From Lysobacter panacisoli (lineage in GTDB: Bacteria; Pseudomonadota; Gammaproteobacteria; Xanthomonadales; Xanthomonadaceae), in NCBI RefSeq assembly GCF_009765165.1, contig NZ_VLNU01000001.1, positions 3,667,399-3,731,398 of the forward strand: a DNA stretch of 64,000 nt, read 5' to 3'. The translations under genes and the position numbers were made by a program. Numbering within the stretch: position 1 is the stretch's first letter; each line of letters begins with the position of its first letter. The notes under the pieces were generated by a model. The model made no database searches. It was not told the DNA's origin and was given only the letters and a program-made list of their open reading frames with translations. Shown one piece after another: positions 43,901 to 52,291 of the stretch.

Positions 43901-44313
43901 GGGTGTCCTATCCGATGACGTTCGCGGAATGGCAGACCCGACTCGTATCCGAGATGAAGCTGATCGCCACGACCATCCGCACCACGGCCTGGTGCGCGAT
44001 GCTGGCGCCGATTGCGGTGCTGATCGGCACCAACGTGTATGTCCCGATCTACGAAGGATTCATCACCAGCGTCTGCATCGCGATGCTGGTCGGAACGTTT
44101 GCGCTGACCGTTTTCATCGTCCTGCGCATGGAAGGCGACCCCATGTTCGGTCCGATGTTCACCCGCGACGGCGACAACCTCACTTTCGGCGGCGGGCTGC
44201 GTGCCCTGTGGCCGAAGTTCGTGGCGATGGGGCTGGTGCTGCTGCCGCTGGTCGCGCCCGACATGTGGCGCTGGCTGCACGGCCTCCTGCGGTCGGTGAA
44301 CTCGCTGCAATGA
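40978..44313 (+). CDS. Large uncharacterised membrane protein (1111 aa)
   Basis: It has a signal peptide (ATLLAILFACRLATSAQA), then a periplasmic region of about 640 residues containing stretches (LNIIGPSFSGSVQSIL near 290; LSVAVLAEESTYGNEML near 390) that recall type I periplasmic-binding folds, then a C-terminal half with about 8 membrane helices (near 670, 745, 790, 840, 865, 1005, 1035, 1085) and a cytosolic insertion between helices 5 and 6. No enzymatic motif was found. It may be a ligand-sensing or transport protein. I do not recognise the family. Confidence 0.75.
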   Translation: MDIQDTTTRGRTRRAATLLAILFACRLATSAQAAEPLPPALNTPQIANALRPLDGIPGQMQVHAAVATMPDPLETRQGRSFDMTLAAGIAGFQAHGYVLDGFALQWPLRTQSGGGKDGTSGTPDEAPATTSSKPPGGDKHAYRDQPGVLVFRRDNWRRQGWSSDIAPTEYFLVFVVGESPAYGVQPAAFQVAATCALRLDGTTRAPRYGSKGSCHNLPLPLPLKGVDERAFQRELLLPVIGTRSRPDGMRTIVPPACTTPTECANDLARVPATDRVMLCREGECPAHFPRQLNIIGPSFSGSVQSILSALETLCDAPGECIDLDVLLLSPSATATSNWQAIARGIPAKPAVQAAPRPIFPGYVPLAWGLKTQFSLLQNQLCPPGLPKWKQLSVAVLAEESTYGNEMLAVTRDAEKTGCIRTMSVAQFPPSIASIRTEQARLTRAQKNQRRNLVPGASRLLEFNLDTMDEGIDRPPPYQPEVSSRSDELMLYRTMDAMRLYVKPDVVIIIATEIRDRLFLLGEVRNQLPAAVPVLFEQDYLLVHPDYRKITRGTIVVPTSDPLVCMDTQGLRMSICGRDSQYHPMPSDYAANGFRATSILAEYRQSEGPPSTPRVFAQAAVERMRYAPVNSTRPRVLVATLAGFQGIDGAAAGRFSLAAAETRMVAQLPSYIALTALSAFALFVAFWILRDQHGGQWELSLARQLLNDLPIARGPGRAKRCAARHYDRDDSLIPTRSGIGVCLLLVLSMFAVALSVERLIAIANWEAGPCVRGCTDFPLVHGRDGVALACLWLLYGCVAVVGIARVDILDRRFHRLIRQLCPHEMRKQFLYWTGARHSWLLPSLAFTGVMLILWREYSIPKGVDPSWPWLLSIGVLALGVVFLAHLIRLHRLQRRLSMSLIRIRSFAGPDWPRYVDIGEPPGTPFNLRLRRVLDLEPLTSIPLAAWVRQTRFLLDGRAPVRGPGRMIFLGGNALVRVSYPMTFAEWQTRLVSEMKLIATTIRTTAWCAMLAPIAVLIGTNVYVPIYEGFITSVCIAMLVGTFALTVFIVLRMEGDPMFGPMFTRDGDNLTFGGGLRALWPKFVAMGLVLLPLVAPDMWRWLHGLLRSVNSLQ

Positions 44314-44384
44314 GACGGAGGGAGTGCCAGACCGCACGACGCGGGCGTATCGTATGAGCCCCGTCCGAGCAGACACCGACCGCC

Positions 44385-44930
44385 ATGAAACCGCTGCAGA
44401 AACTCGCCGTGCTGGGCGTCCTTGCCTTCGCCGCGATCGCCATGCCGTCCCTTGCCGCGCTTAAGACCGGCGCGAAGGCCCCCGATTTCTCCGCACCGGC
44501 CTACCTCGCCGGCAATCCGTTCACCTTCAAGCTGTCGGACGCGCTGAAGAAGGGACCGGTGGTGATGTACTTCTTCCCGGCCGCGTTCACGCCGGGCTGC
44601 AACCTCGAAGCGCACCTGTTCTCCGAGGCCATCGACCAGTTCAAGGCGCAGGGCGCTACGGTGATCGGCGTGACCGCCGGCAACACCGACCAGCTCGCCG
44701 AGTTCTCCAAGTCGACCGAACACTGCGGCGGCAAGTTCGCGGTCACGGCCGATCCGGGCGCGAAGATCGCCAAGCAGTACGACGCGATCCTCGACAAGAA
44801 GCCGGAATGGTCGAACCGCACGTCCTACGTCATCGCGCCCAACGGCAACATCGTCCACGTGTATTCGGACCTGACCCCGAACAAGCACGTGAAGGAAACG
44901 CTCGATGCGGTGAAGGCACTGAAGAAGTAA
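44385..44930 (+). CDS. Exported peroxiredoxin (AhpC/TSA, PrxQ-like)
   Basis: This 181-residue thiol peroxidase has a signal peptide (LAVLGVLAFAAIAMPSLA). The active-site block is FFPAAFTPGCNLEAHLF with peroxidatic C72; C114 (EHCGGKF) could be the resolving cysteine. It is thought to reduce peroxides in the periplasm. The family is normally cytosolic, so export is the notable trait. A terminator follows at 44954. Confidence 0.92.
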   Translation: MKPLQKLAVLGVLAFAAIAMPSLAALKTGAKAPDFSAPAYLAGNPFTFKLSDALKKGPVVMYFFPAAFTPGCNLEAHLFSEAIDQFKAQGATVIGVTAGNTDQLAEFSKSTEHCGGKFAVTADPGAKIAKQYDAILDKKPEWSNRTSYVIAPNGNIVHVYSDLTPNKHVKETLDAVKALKK

Positions 44931-44953
44931 GCCGCGACGGCACCGCAATGCAG

Positions 44954-44983
44954 AAGGCCCGCCATCGGCGGGCCTTTCTGTTT
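44954..44983 (+). terminator. Rho-independent terminator after peroxiredoxin gene
   Basis: The 10-bp stem AAGGCCCGCC/GGCGGGCCTT with loop ATC is followed by TCTGTTT. It lies between convergent genes and may serve both. Confidence 0.82.
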
Positions 44984-44995
44984 GCGCCGGGAACC

Positions 44996-45463
44996 TCAGG
45001 GCGCCTTCGACTCCAGCTTCGTATGCAGCTCCGGGATCATCACCAGCGCCGCCGAGCTGTACCAGGCGTGGTACTCGGCGACCATCTCGCCCTTCTCGAT
45101 CACCGGATCGGTCGCGACCAGCTTCTTCGCTTCCTCGATGTCGTCCACCGCGAACACGAACAGGCCGCGCCAGCCGGCGGGATCGTTGGAGAACGGGCCG
45201 GCGACCACCAGCTTTCCTTCCTTCGACAGACGCTCCATGTTGGCGAAGTGGCCGGCGAACATCGCTTTGCGCGCATCGCCTTCGGGCACGCGGGTCGGTC
45301 CGGTCTTGAGCACCACCAGCACGAACTTGCGCATGCCGTGTTCGTCCGCGCCGAGCCGCTTCGCCAGTGCGGCGTCATGGCCCGTGGCGGGTGCCTGCTG
45401 CGCGATCGCCGGCGATGCGGCCAACAGTGCGGACATCGCCACCATCAGGATCGTGCGTTTCAT
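44996..45463 (-). CDS. Exported YCII-like protein
   Basis: This 155-residue protein has a signal peptide (ILMVAMSALLAASPAIA) and a YCII-like domain (FVLVVLKTGPTRVPEGDARKA, HFANMERLSKEGKLVVAGPF, FAVDDIEEAKKLVATDPVI). The start at 45463 (GGAGGAC upstream) places the signal peptide at the N-terminus. Neighbouring on the same strand is the dienelactone hydrolase, 29 bases upstream, likely the same operon. Confidence 0.85.
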   Translation of the reverse strand: MKRTILMVAMSALLAASPAIAQQAPATGHDAALAKRLGADEHGMRKFVLVVLKTGPTRVPEGDARKAMFAGHFANMERLSKEGKLVVAGPFSNDPAGWRGLFVFAVDDIEEAKKLVATDPVIEKGEMVAEYHAWYSSAALVMIPELHTKLESKAP

Positions 45464-45492
45464 GCGTCCTCCTTCCACTGCAAGCGAGAGCG

Positions 45493-46407
45493 TCATGCGC
45501 CCTTGCCCGCCTTGCGCAGGTTGCGTTCGAACAGTGCCAACGTGCGCTTCCACGCTTCCTTCGCGGCGGCCTCGTCGTAGCGCGGCGTCGTGTCGTTGTT
45601 GAAACCGTGCTGCGTGCCGGGCGGCTGGAACAGCTCGTATCGCACGTTGGCCTGCTTCAGTGCCGCCTCGTACGCGGGCCAGCCGGCGTTGACGCGCTCG
45701 TCGGTCGCCGCCAGCACGACCAGCAACTCGGCCTTGATCTTCGGAACGTCCTCCACCGCCGGCGCCGGCCCGTAGAACGGCGCCGCCGCAGCGAGGTCGG
45801 GCAACTGCGTGGCAAGGAAGTTGGACATGCCGCCGCCGTAGCAGAAGCCGACCACGCCCAGCTTGCCGTTGCCGCCTTCGACGCCCTTCAGCCAGTGGGC
45901 CGCGGCGATGAAGTCCTGCCGGGTCTTGGTCTGGTCGAGCTTGGCGAATTCCGCACGCGCCTTGTCCTCGTCGCCGGGATACCCGCCCAGCGGGAACAGC
46001 GCGTCGGGCGCGAAGACGATGTAACCCTCCAGCGCGAGACGGCGGGTGATGTCCTCGATATGCGGATTGAGTCCGCGGTTCTCGTGCACCACCAGCACGG
46101 TCGGCAGCGGCCCCTTCGCCTTGGCCGGCCGCACGAGGTACCCACGCGCCTTGCCGTAACCCTGCGGCGAATCGAACTCGACGTACTTGGCCTGCAGGCG
46201 CTTGTCGTCCGGCTTGACCTGCTGCGCTGCCGCGAACTGCGGCGTCAGCGCGGCGAGCAGGCCCGCGGCGGTGGTCGCGCCGACCGCGAAACGCGCGGCG
46301 CCGGTGAGGAAACCGCGACGATCGATGACACCGTGCACGTACTGGTCGAACAGGCGCAGCACTTCCGGATCGAAGTCGCTGGCCGTCTTGCGGGGAGGGG
46401 TCGCCAT
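45493..46407 (-). CDS. Dienelactone hydrolase family protein, Tat-exported
   Basis: This 304-residue alpha/beta hydrolase has nucleophile C189 in VGFCYGGG, D236 (AATDERVNAG) and H267 (QHGFNN). The N-terminus has RRGFLTGAARF at 30-40 followed by a hydrophobic run, fitting a twin-arginine signal, as seen in exported members of this family. Dienelactone or related ester hydrolysis is likely but the substrate is unknown. Confidence 0.9.
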   Translation of the reverse strand: MATPPRKTASDFDPEVLRLFDQYVHGVIDRRGFLTGAARFAVGATTAAGLLAALTPQFAAAQQVKPDDKRLQAKYVEFDSPQGYGKARGYLVRPAKAKGPLPTVLVVHENRGLNPHIEDITRRLALEGYIVFAPDALFPLGGYPGDEDKARAEFAKLDQTKTRQDFIAAAHWLKGVEGGNGKLGVVGFCYGGGMSNFLATQLPDLAAAAPFYGPAPAVEDVPKIKAELLVVLAATDERVNAGWPAYEAALKQANVRYELFQPPGTQHGFNNDTTPRYDEAAAKEAWKRTLALFERNLRKAGKGA

Positions 46408-46569
46408 TGGGAGCCTCGTGCCTGCGGGTGGACGTGCGCGGACCTTACTCCGTTCCGGTGGGGGGCGTGCAAGGGCCGTGCCGAAGCCCCTACACTCGGC
46501 CCGGGATTCTCCGCTGGGGAGCGGGAACCCATCACAACGAGCAATGGATGCGCCCTGGGGAGGGAATGG

Positions 46570-48513
46570 ATGAAGACGTGGCAAGCGTTGGCATGCGCGT
46601 GCGTGCTGCTGGGCATCGTGGGTTGCAAGGGGGGTGGCGGTGGCAAGAAGGCGCAGCAACAGGCGCCGGCGGCCGCAAGCGTCAGTGTTTCGATCAGCAC
46701 GCCGGAAATCGTGGGGGAATCGATCGTCGGCGACTCCGGATACCGGGCCGCGTTGAACGGCTCCTGGAGCGGCAGCAATCTTGGTTCTGGCCAGGTCTGG
46801 CTTGAGGTCAGCGACAGTGCGGGCAGCTTCGTGATGCCGGCCCGCCAGCAGGCCAGCGGCAGCGCCTTCGGCTACACGCTCGTGCAGGCCAGCGGCCTCG
46901 CCGAAGGCGCGCGCAGCGGCAACCTCACCGTGCGCGCCTGCAAGGACGCGCAATGCACGCAGCCCTATCCGAACGCCTCCGCGTCGGTCGGCTACCGGCT
47001 GCAGGTACGCGAGCCGGTGGTGCGCGTGGCGATCGCCACGCCACCGCTGGCGGAAACCGTCGACCCGGACGATGCCTTCACCACCGCCGTCGGCGGTACC
47101 TGGACGGCGACGTATCTGGGATCGAACCCGGTGTACCTGCAGATCAGCGACAACGCGGGCACGTTCGTCTCGCCCGCGCCGGCGACGGCGTCCGGCGACG
47201 GTCGCTTCCAGTACACGCTGCCGCTCGTCGGCGGGTTGCCCACCGGCCCGCGCGGCGGCCTGATCACCGTTCGCGCCTGCCGCGATGCCCTGTGCACGCA
47301 GCCGTACCGCGACGCGACGATGAGCATCGCCTACCAGTTGCAGATCGCGCGCATCGCCGAGTGGGAAACGCACCAGCGCAACGCCGCGCACGACGGCTAC
47401 GTGCCGATCACGCTCGACTACCGGCGTTTTGCGAAGGTTTGGGAGTGGCAGCGTCCGCCAGGAGTGGAACCGATCGGCGGCATCAATGCGGTGGCGACCA
47501 GCAACGGCACGGTCTACACCAGCACCGACGTCTACTTCGGCGAGGCCACGCTCCATGCACTGGACGAAACTACCGGCCAGCCGCGCTGGAGCCAGGCCAT
47601 CGGCTACGCGCCGGCGATGAACCCACCGGCGTACCACGACGGTCGCGTCTATGTGTCCACGACCGGACACGCCGACACCTTCCTGTGGTCGTTCGATGCC
47701 GCTGACGGCACGCTCCGGTTCAAGTCACCCTTCAGCACCCAATGGAGCAACGTTCTCGCGCCTACGGTGGACGGCGACCAGGTCTTCACCGACGGTGGTT
47801 ACCAGGGGGGAGTCGTGTATGCCTACGACCGGCTGAGCGGTGCGAGCCAGTGGGAGCACACCGGTGGCTTCCTATACATGAACACCCCGGCCGTCGATGC
47901 CGATCACATCTACCACCACACCGGCTACGCGCTGCGGATCGTGGATCGCCGCAGCGGCGTGCTTCTAGCGGAGATCGCCGATCCATCCTCCGGCATCAAC
48001 TATTCCAACTACCACGGAGCGCCGGTACTGGGGCGACGCGACAACGTCATCGCCTACAGCGGCACAGGCTTCAGCGGCCGGCTCGCCGCCAGCAGCGAGC
48101 ACACACAGCAGCGCGCACTGACGAGCTTCAACATCGGCGCGCGGACGCGGGAATGGTCCACCCAGCAGGCCTACTTGACCCAACCCGCACTGGCTAACGG
48201 CGTGCTCTATGCCGGACGGAACTATCCGATGTCGCTGGACGCGATCGACGAGACCACCGGCCAGGTGCTGTGGAGCTGGACGCCGCCGGCGATCTACGGC
48301 GACAGCTCGTTCCAGCGCAACGTCGTCGTAACCCGCAACCTGTTGTTCGTCAGCACGGACCGCTCGGTGTACGCGATCGACCTGGCCACGCGTCAGGCGG
48401 TGTGGCGATACGACGAGCCGGGCATGCTCGCGATCTCCGCCAACCGCACGCTCTACATCACCACGGGCGCATTCCTCAGCGACGGCAAGCTGGTGGCGAT
48501 CCGCCTGAAGTAA
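46570..48513 (+). CDS. PQQ-repeat beta-propeller lipoprotein with N-terminal tandem domains
   Basis: This 647-residue lipoprotein (LLGIVGCKGG, Cys19) has two copies of a domain of about 95 residues (each ending in LTVRACKDAQCTQPYPNAS or ITVRACRDALCTQPYRDAT) at about 35-255, then a beta-propeller of PQQ-like repeats (TVYTSTDVYFGEATLHALDE, LDAIDETTGQVLWSW, VYAIDLATRQAVWRYDE). It is an envelope protein of BamB-like fold, but the doubled N-terminal domain sets it apart. Function unknown. Confidence 0.85.
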   Translation: MKTWQALACACVLLGIVGCKGGGGGKKAQQQAPAAASVSVSISTPEIVGESIVGDSGYRAALNGSWSGSNLGSGQVWLEVSDSAGSFVMPARQQASGSAFGYTLVQASGLAEGARSGNLTVRACKDAQCTQPYPNASASVGYRLQVREPVVRVAIATPPLAETVDPDDAFTTAVGGTWTATYLGSNPVYLQISDNAGTFVSPAPATASGDGRFQYTLPLVGGLPTGPRGGLITVRACRDALCTQPYRDATMSIAYQLQIARIAEWETHQRNAAHDGYVPITLDYRRFAKVWEWQRPPGVEPIGGINAVATSNGTVYTSTDVYFGEATLHALDETTGQPRWSQAIGYAPAMNPPAYHDGRVYVSTTGHADTFLWSFDAADGTLRFKSPFSTQWSNVLAPTVDGDQVFTDGGYQGGVVYAYDRLSGASQWEHTGGFLYMNTPAVDADHIYHHTGYALRIVDRRSGVLLAEIADPSSGINYSNYHGAPVLGRRDNVIAYSGTGFSGRLAASSEHTQQRALTSFNIGARTREWSTQQAYLTQPALANGVLYAGRNYPMSLDAIDETTGQVLWSWTPPAIYGDSSFQRNVVVTRNLLFVSTDRSVYAIDLATRQAVWRYDEPGMLAISANRTLYITTGAFLSDGKLVAIRLK

Positions 48514-48536
48514 CGCCGGCGGCGACGGTCATCCGC

Positions 48537-48570
48537 GAGGCCCGGCGTGAACCGCCGGGCCTCTCGTTTC
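48537..48570 (+). terminator. Terminator after PQQ-repeat lipoprotein gene
   Basis: An 11-bp stem (GAGGCCCGGCG/CGCCGGGCCTC), loop TGAAC and a short TCGTTTC tail. Its position supports the later start of the next gene at 48643. Confidence 0.75.
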
Positions 48571-48642
48571 CGGCACCCGCCTCACGCCGCCGTGATGCCG
48601 CTGCTTCCACAGTGGCGCATCTTCGAACGGGGAGTCGCTGCC

Positions 48643-49269
48643 ATGAGGATGCTCGTGCTTGCCTTGGCCTGCGGTGCGTCGCTGCTGCTGGCCGCGCCGC
48701 AGCCTATTGATGCGCAGTCGCGCAAAACGCCGACCGCGCAGGTCGAGGTCTCCAAGCGGGCCACGTCCCTGCCCGGCCCGCGTTATGCCTGGGTACCGAT
48801 GCCCGCGCAGCTGGAAGCGGAGTTCGACCGCCGCGTGCAGGATCCCAACCTGCGCACGCGCCTGCAGGCGGCACTGGACAAGGCATTGCAGGCCAAGGGT
48901 TACCGGCGCAGCGACGACCTGCGCCAGGCCGACGTCGCCGTGGCTTACCGGGTCGGCGTGCGCGACGTCCAGCAGGCGACGGTGCGCGACACGAAAGGTC
49001 CGTCCGCCGCGAATGCGTCGGCGCTGGAATGCACCCGCGACGGCTGTTCGCAGATCGTCGTGCAGTCGGCCAATGGCACGCCGAAGATACGGGTCGACAC
49101 CGTCGATTCGGTCGAAGGCGGCCTGATGGTCGAGGTGCTGCAGCCCAACGACATCCGCGTGCTGTGGCGTTCGCTCTATCGCGGCTCGGTGCGCGCCGGC
49201 AAGGCCGGCAAGGTCGATCTCGACGCCGTCGCCCGCCAGACCCTGGCCGAGCTTCCGCGCGCGCCCTGA
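48643..49269 (+). CDS. DUF4136-family exported protein
   Basis: This 208-residue protein has a signal peptide (MLVLALACGASLLLAAPQPIDA) and a DUF4136-like body (LRTRLQAALDKALQAKGYRR, DLRQADVAVAYRVGV, RVLWRSLYRGSV, VARQTLAELP). GGGGAG lies 8 bases before the ATG at 48643. Family members are lipoproteins or periplasmic proteins of unknown role. Confidence 0.82.
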   Translation: MRMLVLALACGASLLLAAPQPIDAQSRKTPTAQVEVSKRATSLPGPRYAWVPMPAQLEAEFDRRVQDPNLRTRLQAALDKALQAKGYRRSDDLRQADVAVAYRVGVRDVQQATVRDTKGPSAANASALECTRDGCSQIVVQSANGTPKIRVDTVDSVEGGLMVEVLQPNDIRVLWRSLYRGSVRAGKAGKVDLDAVARQTLAELPRAP

Positions 49270-49273
49270 GCGC

Positions 49274-49999
49274 TCATCGGCAGATTCGCGCACGACCGCG
49301 ATCGAAATGGAAGTGGTCGGCATGCGCGCGGTTGTAGTCGGGACCGAGGACCACGTCGAAGTAGCCGCACGCACCGTCGTGCACAGCGCGCAGGAAGGCC
49401 GCTTCGTCGGATGATCCAGACGACGCGGCACGCCAGTCGTGGAGCACGCTGACACGACGCCCGTCTTCCATCACGAACGCCGCGATGTCCAGCGCATCGG
49501 CGGTGGCGTGCTGGCTGCGGCGACCGCCCTGCTGGCTGTAAAGGTTGCGGCAGGCGTACGAACCCAGATGTTCGATGCGCCGCACGCGTACGCCCAGGTG
49601 CGCCTGCGCCGCCTGCTGCAGGGCATGGCGTTCCCACATCGCCAGCGACAGCGCCGCGCGGCAGCTCAGCGAGAACGGCTCACTGACGGCCACGGAGCTG
49701 CGCTCGATGCGTACCGCGTTGTCGAAGCCGCAGTGTTCCCCGGTGATGCGATCGGGCAGCGGCACCAGCCGCATCGATGCCTGCGACAGCGCCACCCGGC
49801 AGGCGGCCCGATCCTCGGAATCGCGCTCGAGTTTGTAACGCGTGAGGAAATTCGGTGGTGCGTCGATACGCAGAGGTGCCCAGGGATTCCACTTTTCCGG
49901 AATCTCGATCCGCCCTGAACGCACGGCCCATACCGCCGCCAGTGCGAGCGACAGCGGAAGCAGCCAGAGCAGATGGCGTACTGGCGATGGAATCGGCAT
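49274..49999 (-). CDS. Extensin-like family protein
   Basis: This 241-residue protein has an N-terminal membrane anchor (LLWLLPLSLALAAVWAV) and an extensin-like C-terminal domain: ACRVALSQASMRLVPLPD, CGFDNAVRIERS, SLSCRAALSLAMWERH, SQHATADALDIAAF, HADHFHFDRGRARICR. The H-x(6)-D and H-x-D-H-like blocks resemble LAS/VanY-type peptidases, so a cell wall hydrolase role is likely. Conserved cysteines fit a periplasmic location. Confidence 0.88.
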   Translation of the reverse strand: MPIPSPVRHLLWLLPLSLALAAVWAVRSGRIEIPEKWNPWAPLRIDAPPNFLTRYKLERDSEDRAACRVALSQASMRLVPLPDRITGEHCGFDNAVRIERSSVAVSEPFSLSCRAALSLAMWERHALQQAAQAHLGVRVRRIEHLGSYACRNLYSQQGGRRSQHATADALDIAAFVMEDGRRVSVLHDWRAASSGSSDEAAFLRAVHDGACGYFDVVLGPDYNRAHADHFHFDRGRARICR

Positions 50000-50147
50000 G
50001 CGCGGACCGTCGGAGGGGGCAGGCGGGATGGTCGTGCAGTTTCATGGAAGTCGCGCCTGCCAAGCTGAACGCCGCGAGATCGTTCCCGGGCTGACGCACC
50101 GCCCGGCGCCATCGGCGCGGGAGGGAGGCACCGGATAAAATGGCCGC

Positions 50148-51185
50148 ATGAAGCCCGATGTCGCCCTACCCGTTCCGCTCCCCTTCGCCCTGATGGCCGA
50201 GTCCGTCTCCTCCGCACGCACGCTGGAGGAGCTGGTCCGCCCGCTGCTGGAAGTGCTGGAAGCCTTCACCGGGATGGAGTCGACCTACCTCACCACGGTC
50301 GATGACGAGGCCGGCGTGCAGCACGTGCTGTACGCGCGCAACTCGCGCCAGCTGCAGATCCCCGAACAGCTCACCGTTCCGTGGTCCGACACGCTGTGCA
50401 AGCGCGCGCTCGACGAGGATCGCCTCTACACCGACGACGTGTCCGACCGCTGGGGCGACTCCGATGCCGCACGCGCGCTCGGCATCCAGACCTACGTCAG
50501 CACGCCGGTGCGGCTGGAGGACGGCACCCTGTACGGCACGCTGTGCGCGGCCAGCGCCCAACGTGTGCCGCTCGCCGACGACGCCGAGCGCGCCCTGCGC
50601 ATGTTCTCGCGTTTGATCGGCCAGCAGCTGGAACGCGAACGCCTGCTCGGCGAACTCAAGCAGGCCAACGCCGCCCTCGCCGCAACCGCGCTGGTCGACA
50701 GCGTGACCGGCCTGCCCAATCGCCGCGCGCTCATGCAGGAACTGACCCGTCGCATCGCCCACTGCGAGCGCCAGCACGAAGCGCTGGTGGTGGCCTTCAT
50801 CGACCTCGACGGTTTCAAGGGCATCAACGACCGGTACGGCCACGACGTCGGCGACCGCTTCCTCGGTGCGATGGGCCGCGCGTTGTCGGGCGCGCTGCGT
50901 GCGGACGATTTCGCCGCGCGCCTGGGCGGCGACGAGTTCGTCGTCGTCGGCACCGTTGGCCACGCGGAAGGCGAGCACGCCATCGACGCTTTCCATGCAC
51001 GACTGGCCGACTGCACGCGCGGTCGCTTCACACTGGGCGGGACGACGCTCGACTACGACGGCGCCAGCGTCGGCGTGGTGGTCGCGGGCGACGACCGCCC
51101 CGATGCGGAGACCCTGATCGCACGCGCGGACGCGGCGATGTACGCCGTCAAGCGTGCGCGCCGGAACGGGGCCGCCGTCCGCTGA
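50148..51185 (+). CDS. GAF-GGDEF diguanylate cyclase
   Basis: This 345-residue cytoplasmic protein has a GAF domain (about 20-165; SVSSARTLEELVRPLLEVLE, LCKRALDEDRLYTDDVSDRW, STPVRLEDGTLYGTLC) and a C-terminal GGDEF domain (about 180-345) with the active GGDEF near 258-263 (RLGGDEFVV). It makes cyclic-di-GMP. The allosteric RxxD I-site is not obvious. The GAF input ligand is unknown. Confidence 0.94.
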   Translation: MKPDVALPVPLPFALMAESVSSARTLEELVRPLLEVLEAFTGMESTYLTTVDDEAGVQHVLYARNSRQLQIPEQLTVPWSDTLCKRALDEDRLYTDDVSDRWGDSDAARALGIQTYVSTPVRLEDGTLYGTLCAASAQRVPLADDAERALRMFSRLIGQQLERERLLGELKQANAALAATALVDSVTGLPNRRALMQELTRRIAHCERQHEALVVAFIDLDGFKGINDRYGHDVGDRFLGAMGRALSGALRADDFAARLGGDEFVVVGTVGHAEGEHAIDAFHARLADCTRGRFTLGGTTLDYDGASVGVVVAGDDRPDAETLIARADAAMYAVKRARRNGAAVR

Positions 51186-51271
51186 CGCTGGCGGGCCGCT
51201 GGCCCGTCGCGCGACTTCGCTACGTTGGTCCCGGTGGTAGCCTGCGAGCGGCCACCCTGCGCGTCAACGCC

Positions 51272-51925
51272 ATGTCGAGCCGGACTCCATCACGACGCAT
51301 CCTCGAACCGAGCGAGCGCGCAGCGGAAATCCTGTTCGCGCTCATCATGACACTGACCTTCACCGGCACGCTCAGCGTCGTCGATGCCGGACGCGATGAC
51401 GTGCGCGCCATGCTGATCGGCGCGCTGGGCTGCAACCTCGCCTGGGGCATCATCGACGGCATCATCCATCTGATGGACCGGCACTCGGAACTCAGCGGCA
51501 ACCTGCTCGCACTGCGCGAAGCGCGCAACGCCGACGCAGCCACCGCACGTGCCCGCATCGCCGATGCGTTGCCGCCCGTGGTGGCCTCGGTACTGCAGGA
51601 CGCGGAACTCGAAACGATCCGCCAGCGCCTGTCCACGCTGCCCGAACCGCCACGCCACGCGCGGCTGGCGCGGCGCGACTGGCTGGGTGCGCTGGGCGTT
51701 TGCCTGCTGGTGTTCACGACGACATTCCCGCTCGCGGTGCCATTCCTCTTCATGCAGCACCTCGTCCCTGCAATGCGCGTGTCCAATGCGGTCGCGCTGG
51801 TGCTGCTCTTCCTCACCGGCGTGGTCTACGCGCGCAGCGTGAACCGGCCGGCGTGGCGGGTCGGCACCTGGATGGTGATCCTCGGCTGCGTGCTGGTCGC
51901 GCTCACCATCGCGTTGGGCGGCTGA
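51272..51925 (+). CDS. VIT1/CCC1-like membrane protein
   Basis: This 217-residue protein with five membrane segments opens with EPSERAAEILFALIMTLTFT and ALGCNLAWGIIDGIIHLMD, resembling the first part of VIT/CCC1 iron and manganese transporters. The acidic loop (ELETIRQRLSTLPEP) is shorter than in transporters with a metal-binding domain. Metal transport is plausible but not shown. There is an overlap-free gap of 86 bases from the GGDEF gene. Confidence 0.75.
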   Translation: MSSRTPSRRILEPSERAAEILFALIMTLTFTGTLSVVDAGRDDVRAMLIGALGCNLAWGIIDGIIHLMDRHSELSGNLLALREARNADAATARARIADALPPVVASVLQDAELETIRQRLSTLPEPPRHARLARRDWLGALGVCLLVFTTTFPLAVPFLFMQHLVPAMRVSNAVALVLLFLTGVVYARSVNRPAWRVGTWMVILGCVLVALTIALGG

Positions 51926-51928
51926 GGC

Positions 51929-52210
51929 TCAAGCGCCCTTCTTCTCGTTCTCCATCGCCTTGCTGACGATGTCTTCGTAAAGCTGGACGATCTGCACGCC
52001 CAGCGTGTGGAACTCCGGATTGCGCGCGACGTAGTGCTGGCCATCCTGCGCGTCTTCCAGCGCGACCTTGAGGAAGGCGATGTCCGCGTCGGTCAGGCGC
52101 TCGCCCGCATCGACGCGCTTCTTCACGTTCAGCGCACGCGGCAGGCGGAACTTGACCAGCCGGTCCAGCAGCGCTTGCAGGGTGGCGTCGTCGTCATGGG
52201 GATCGGCCAT
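51929..52210 (-). CDS. Small conserved-type hypothetical protein (93 aa)
   Basis: This 93-residue acidic helical protein (LLDRLVKFRLPRALNVKKRV, LTDADIAFLKVALEDAQDG) carries no signal peptide. GGAGCGG precedes the ATG at 52210. It ends 3 bases from the stop of the membrane protein gene (convergent). Function unknown. Confidence 0.7.
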   Translation of the reverse strand: MADPHDDDATLQALLDRLVKFRLPRALNVKKRVDAGERLTDADIAFLKVALEDAQDGQHYVARNPEFHTLGVQIVQLYEDIVSKAMENEKKGA

Positions 52211-52291
52211 GATCCGCTCCGATGAATGCGCGGGAGGCTCATTCTTGCGCCGCCGCCGCGCATCGAACCTCACGCGGATTTCACGGCACGG

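Noticed and set aside
45367..48513. Open + strand frame of 1048 residues joined to the PQQ lipoprotein
   Set aside because: The first 1.2 kb is antisense to YCII and dienelactone hydrolase genes. The lipoprotein signal at 46570 marks the true start.
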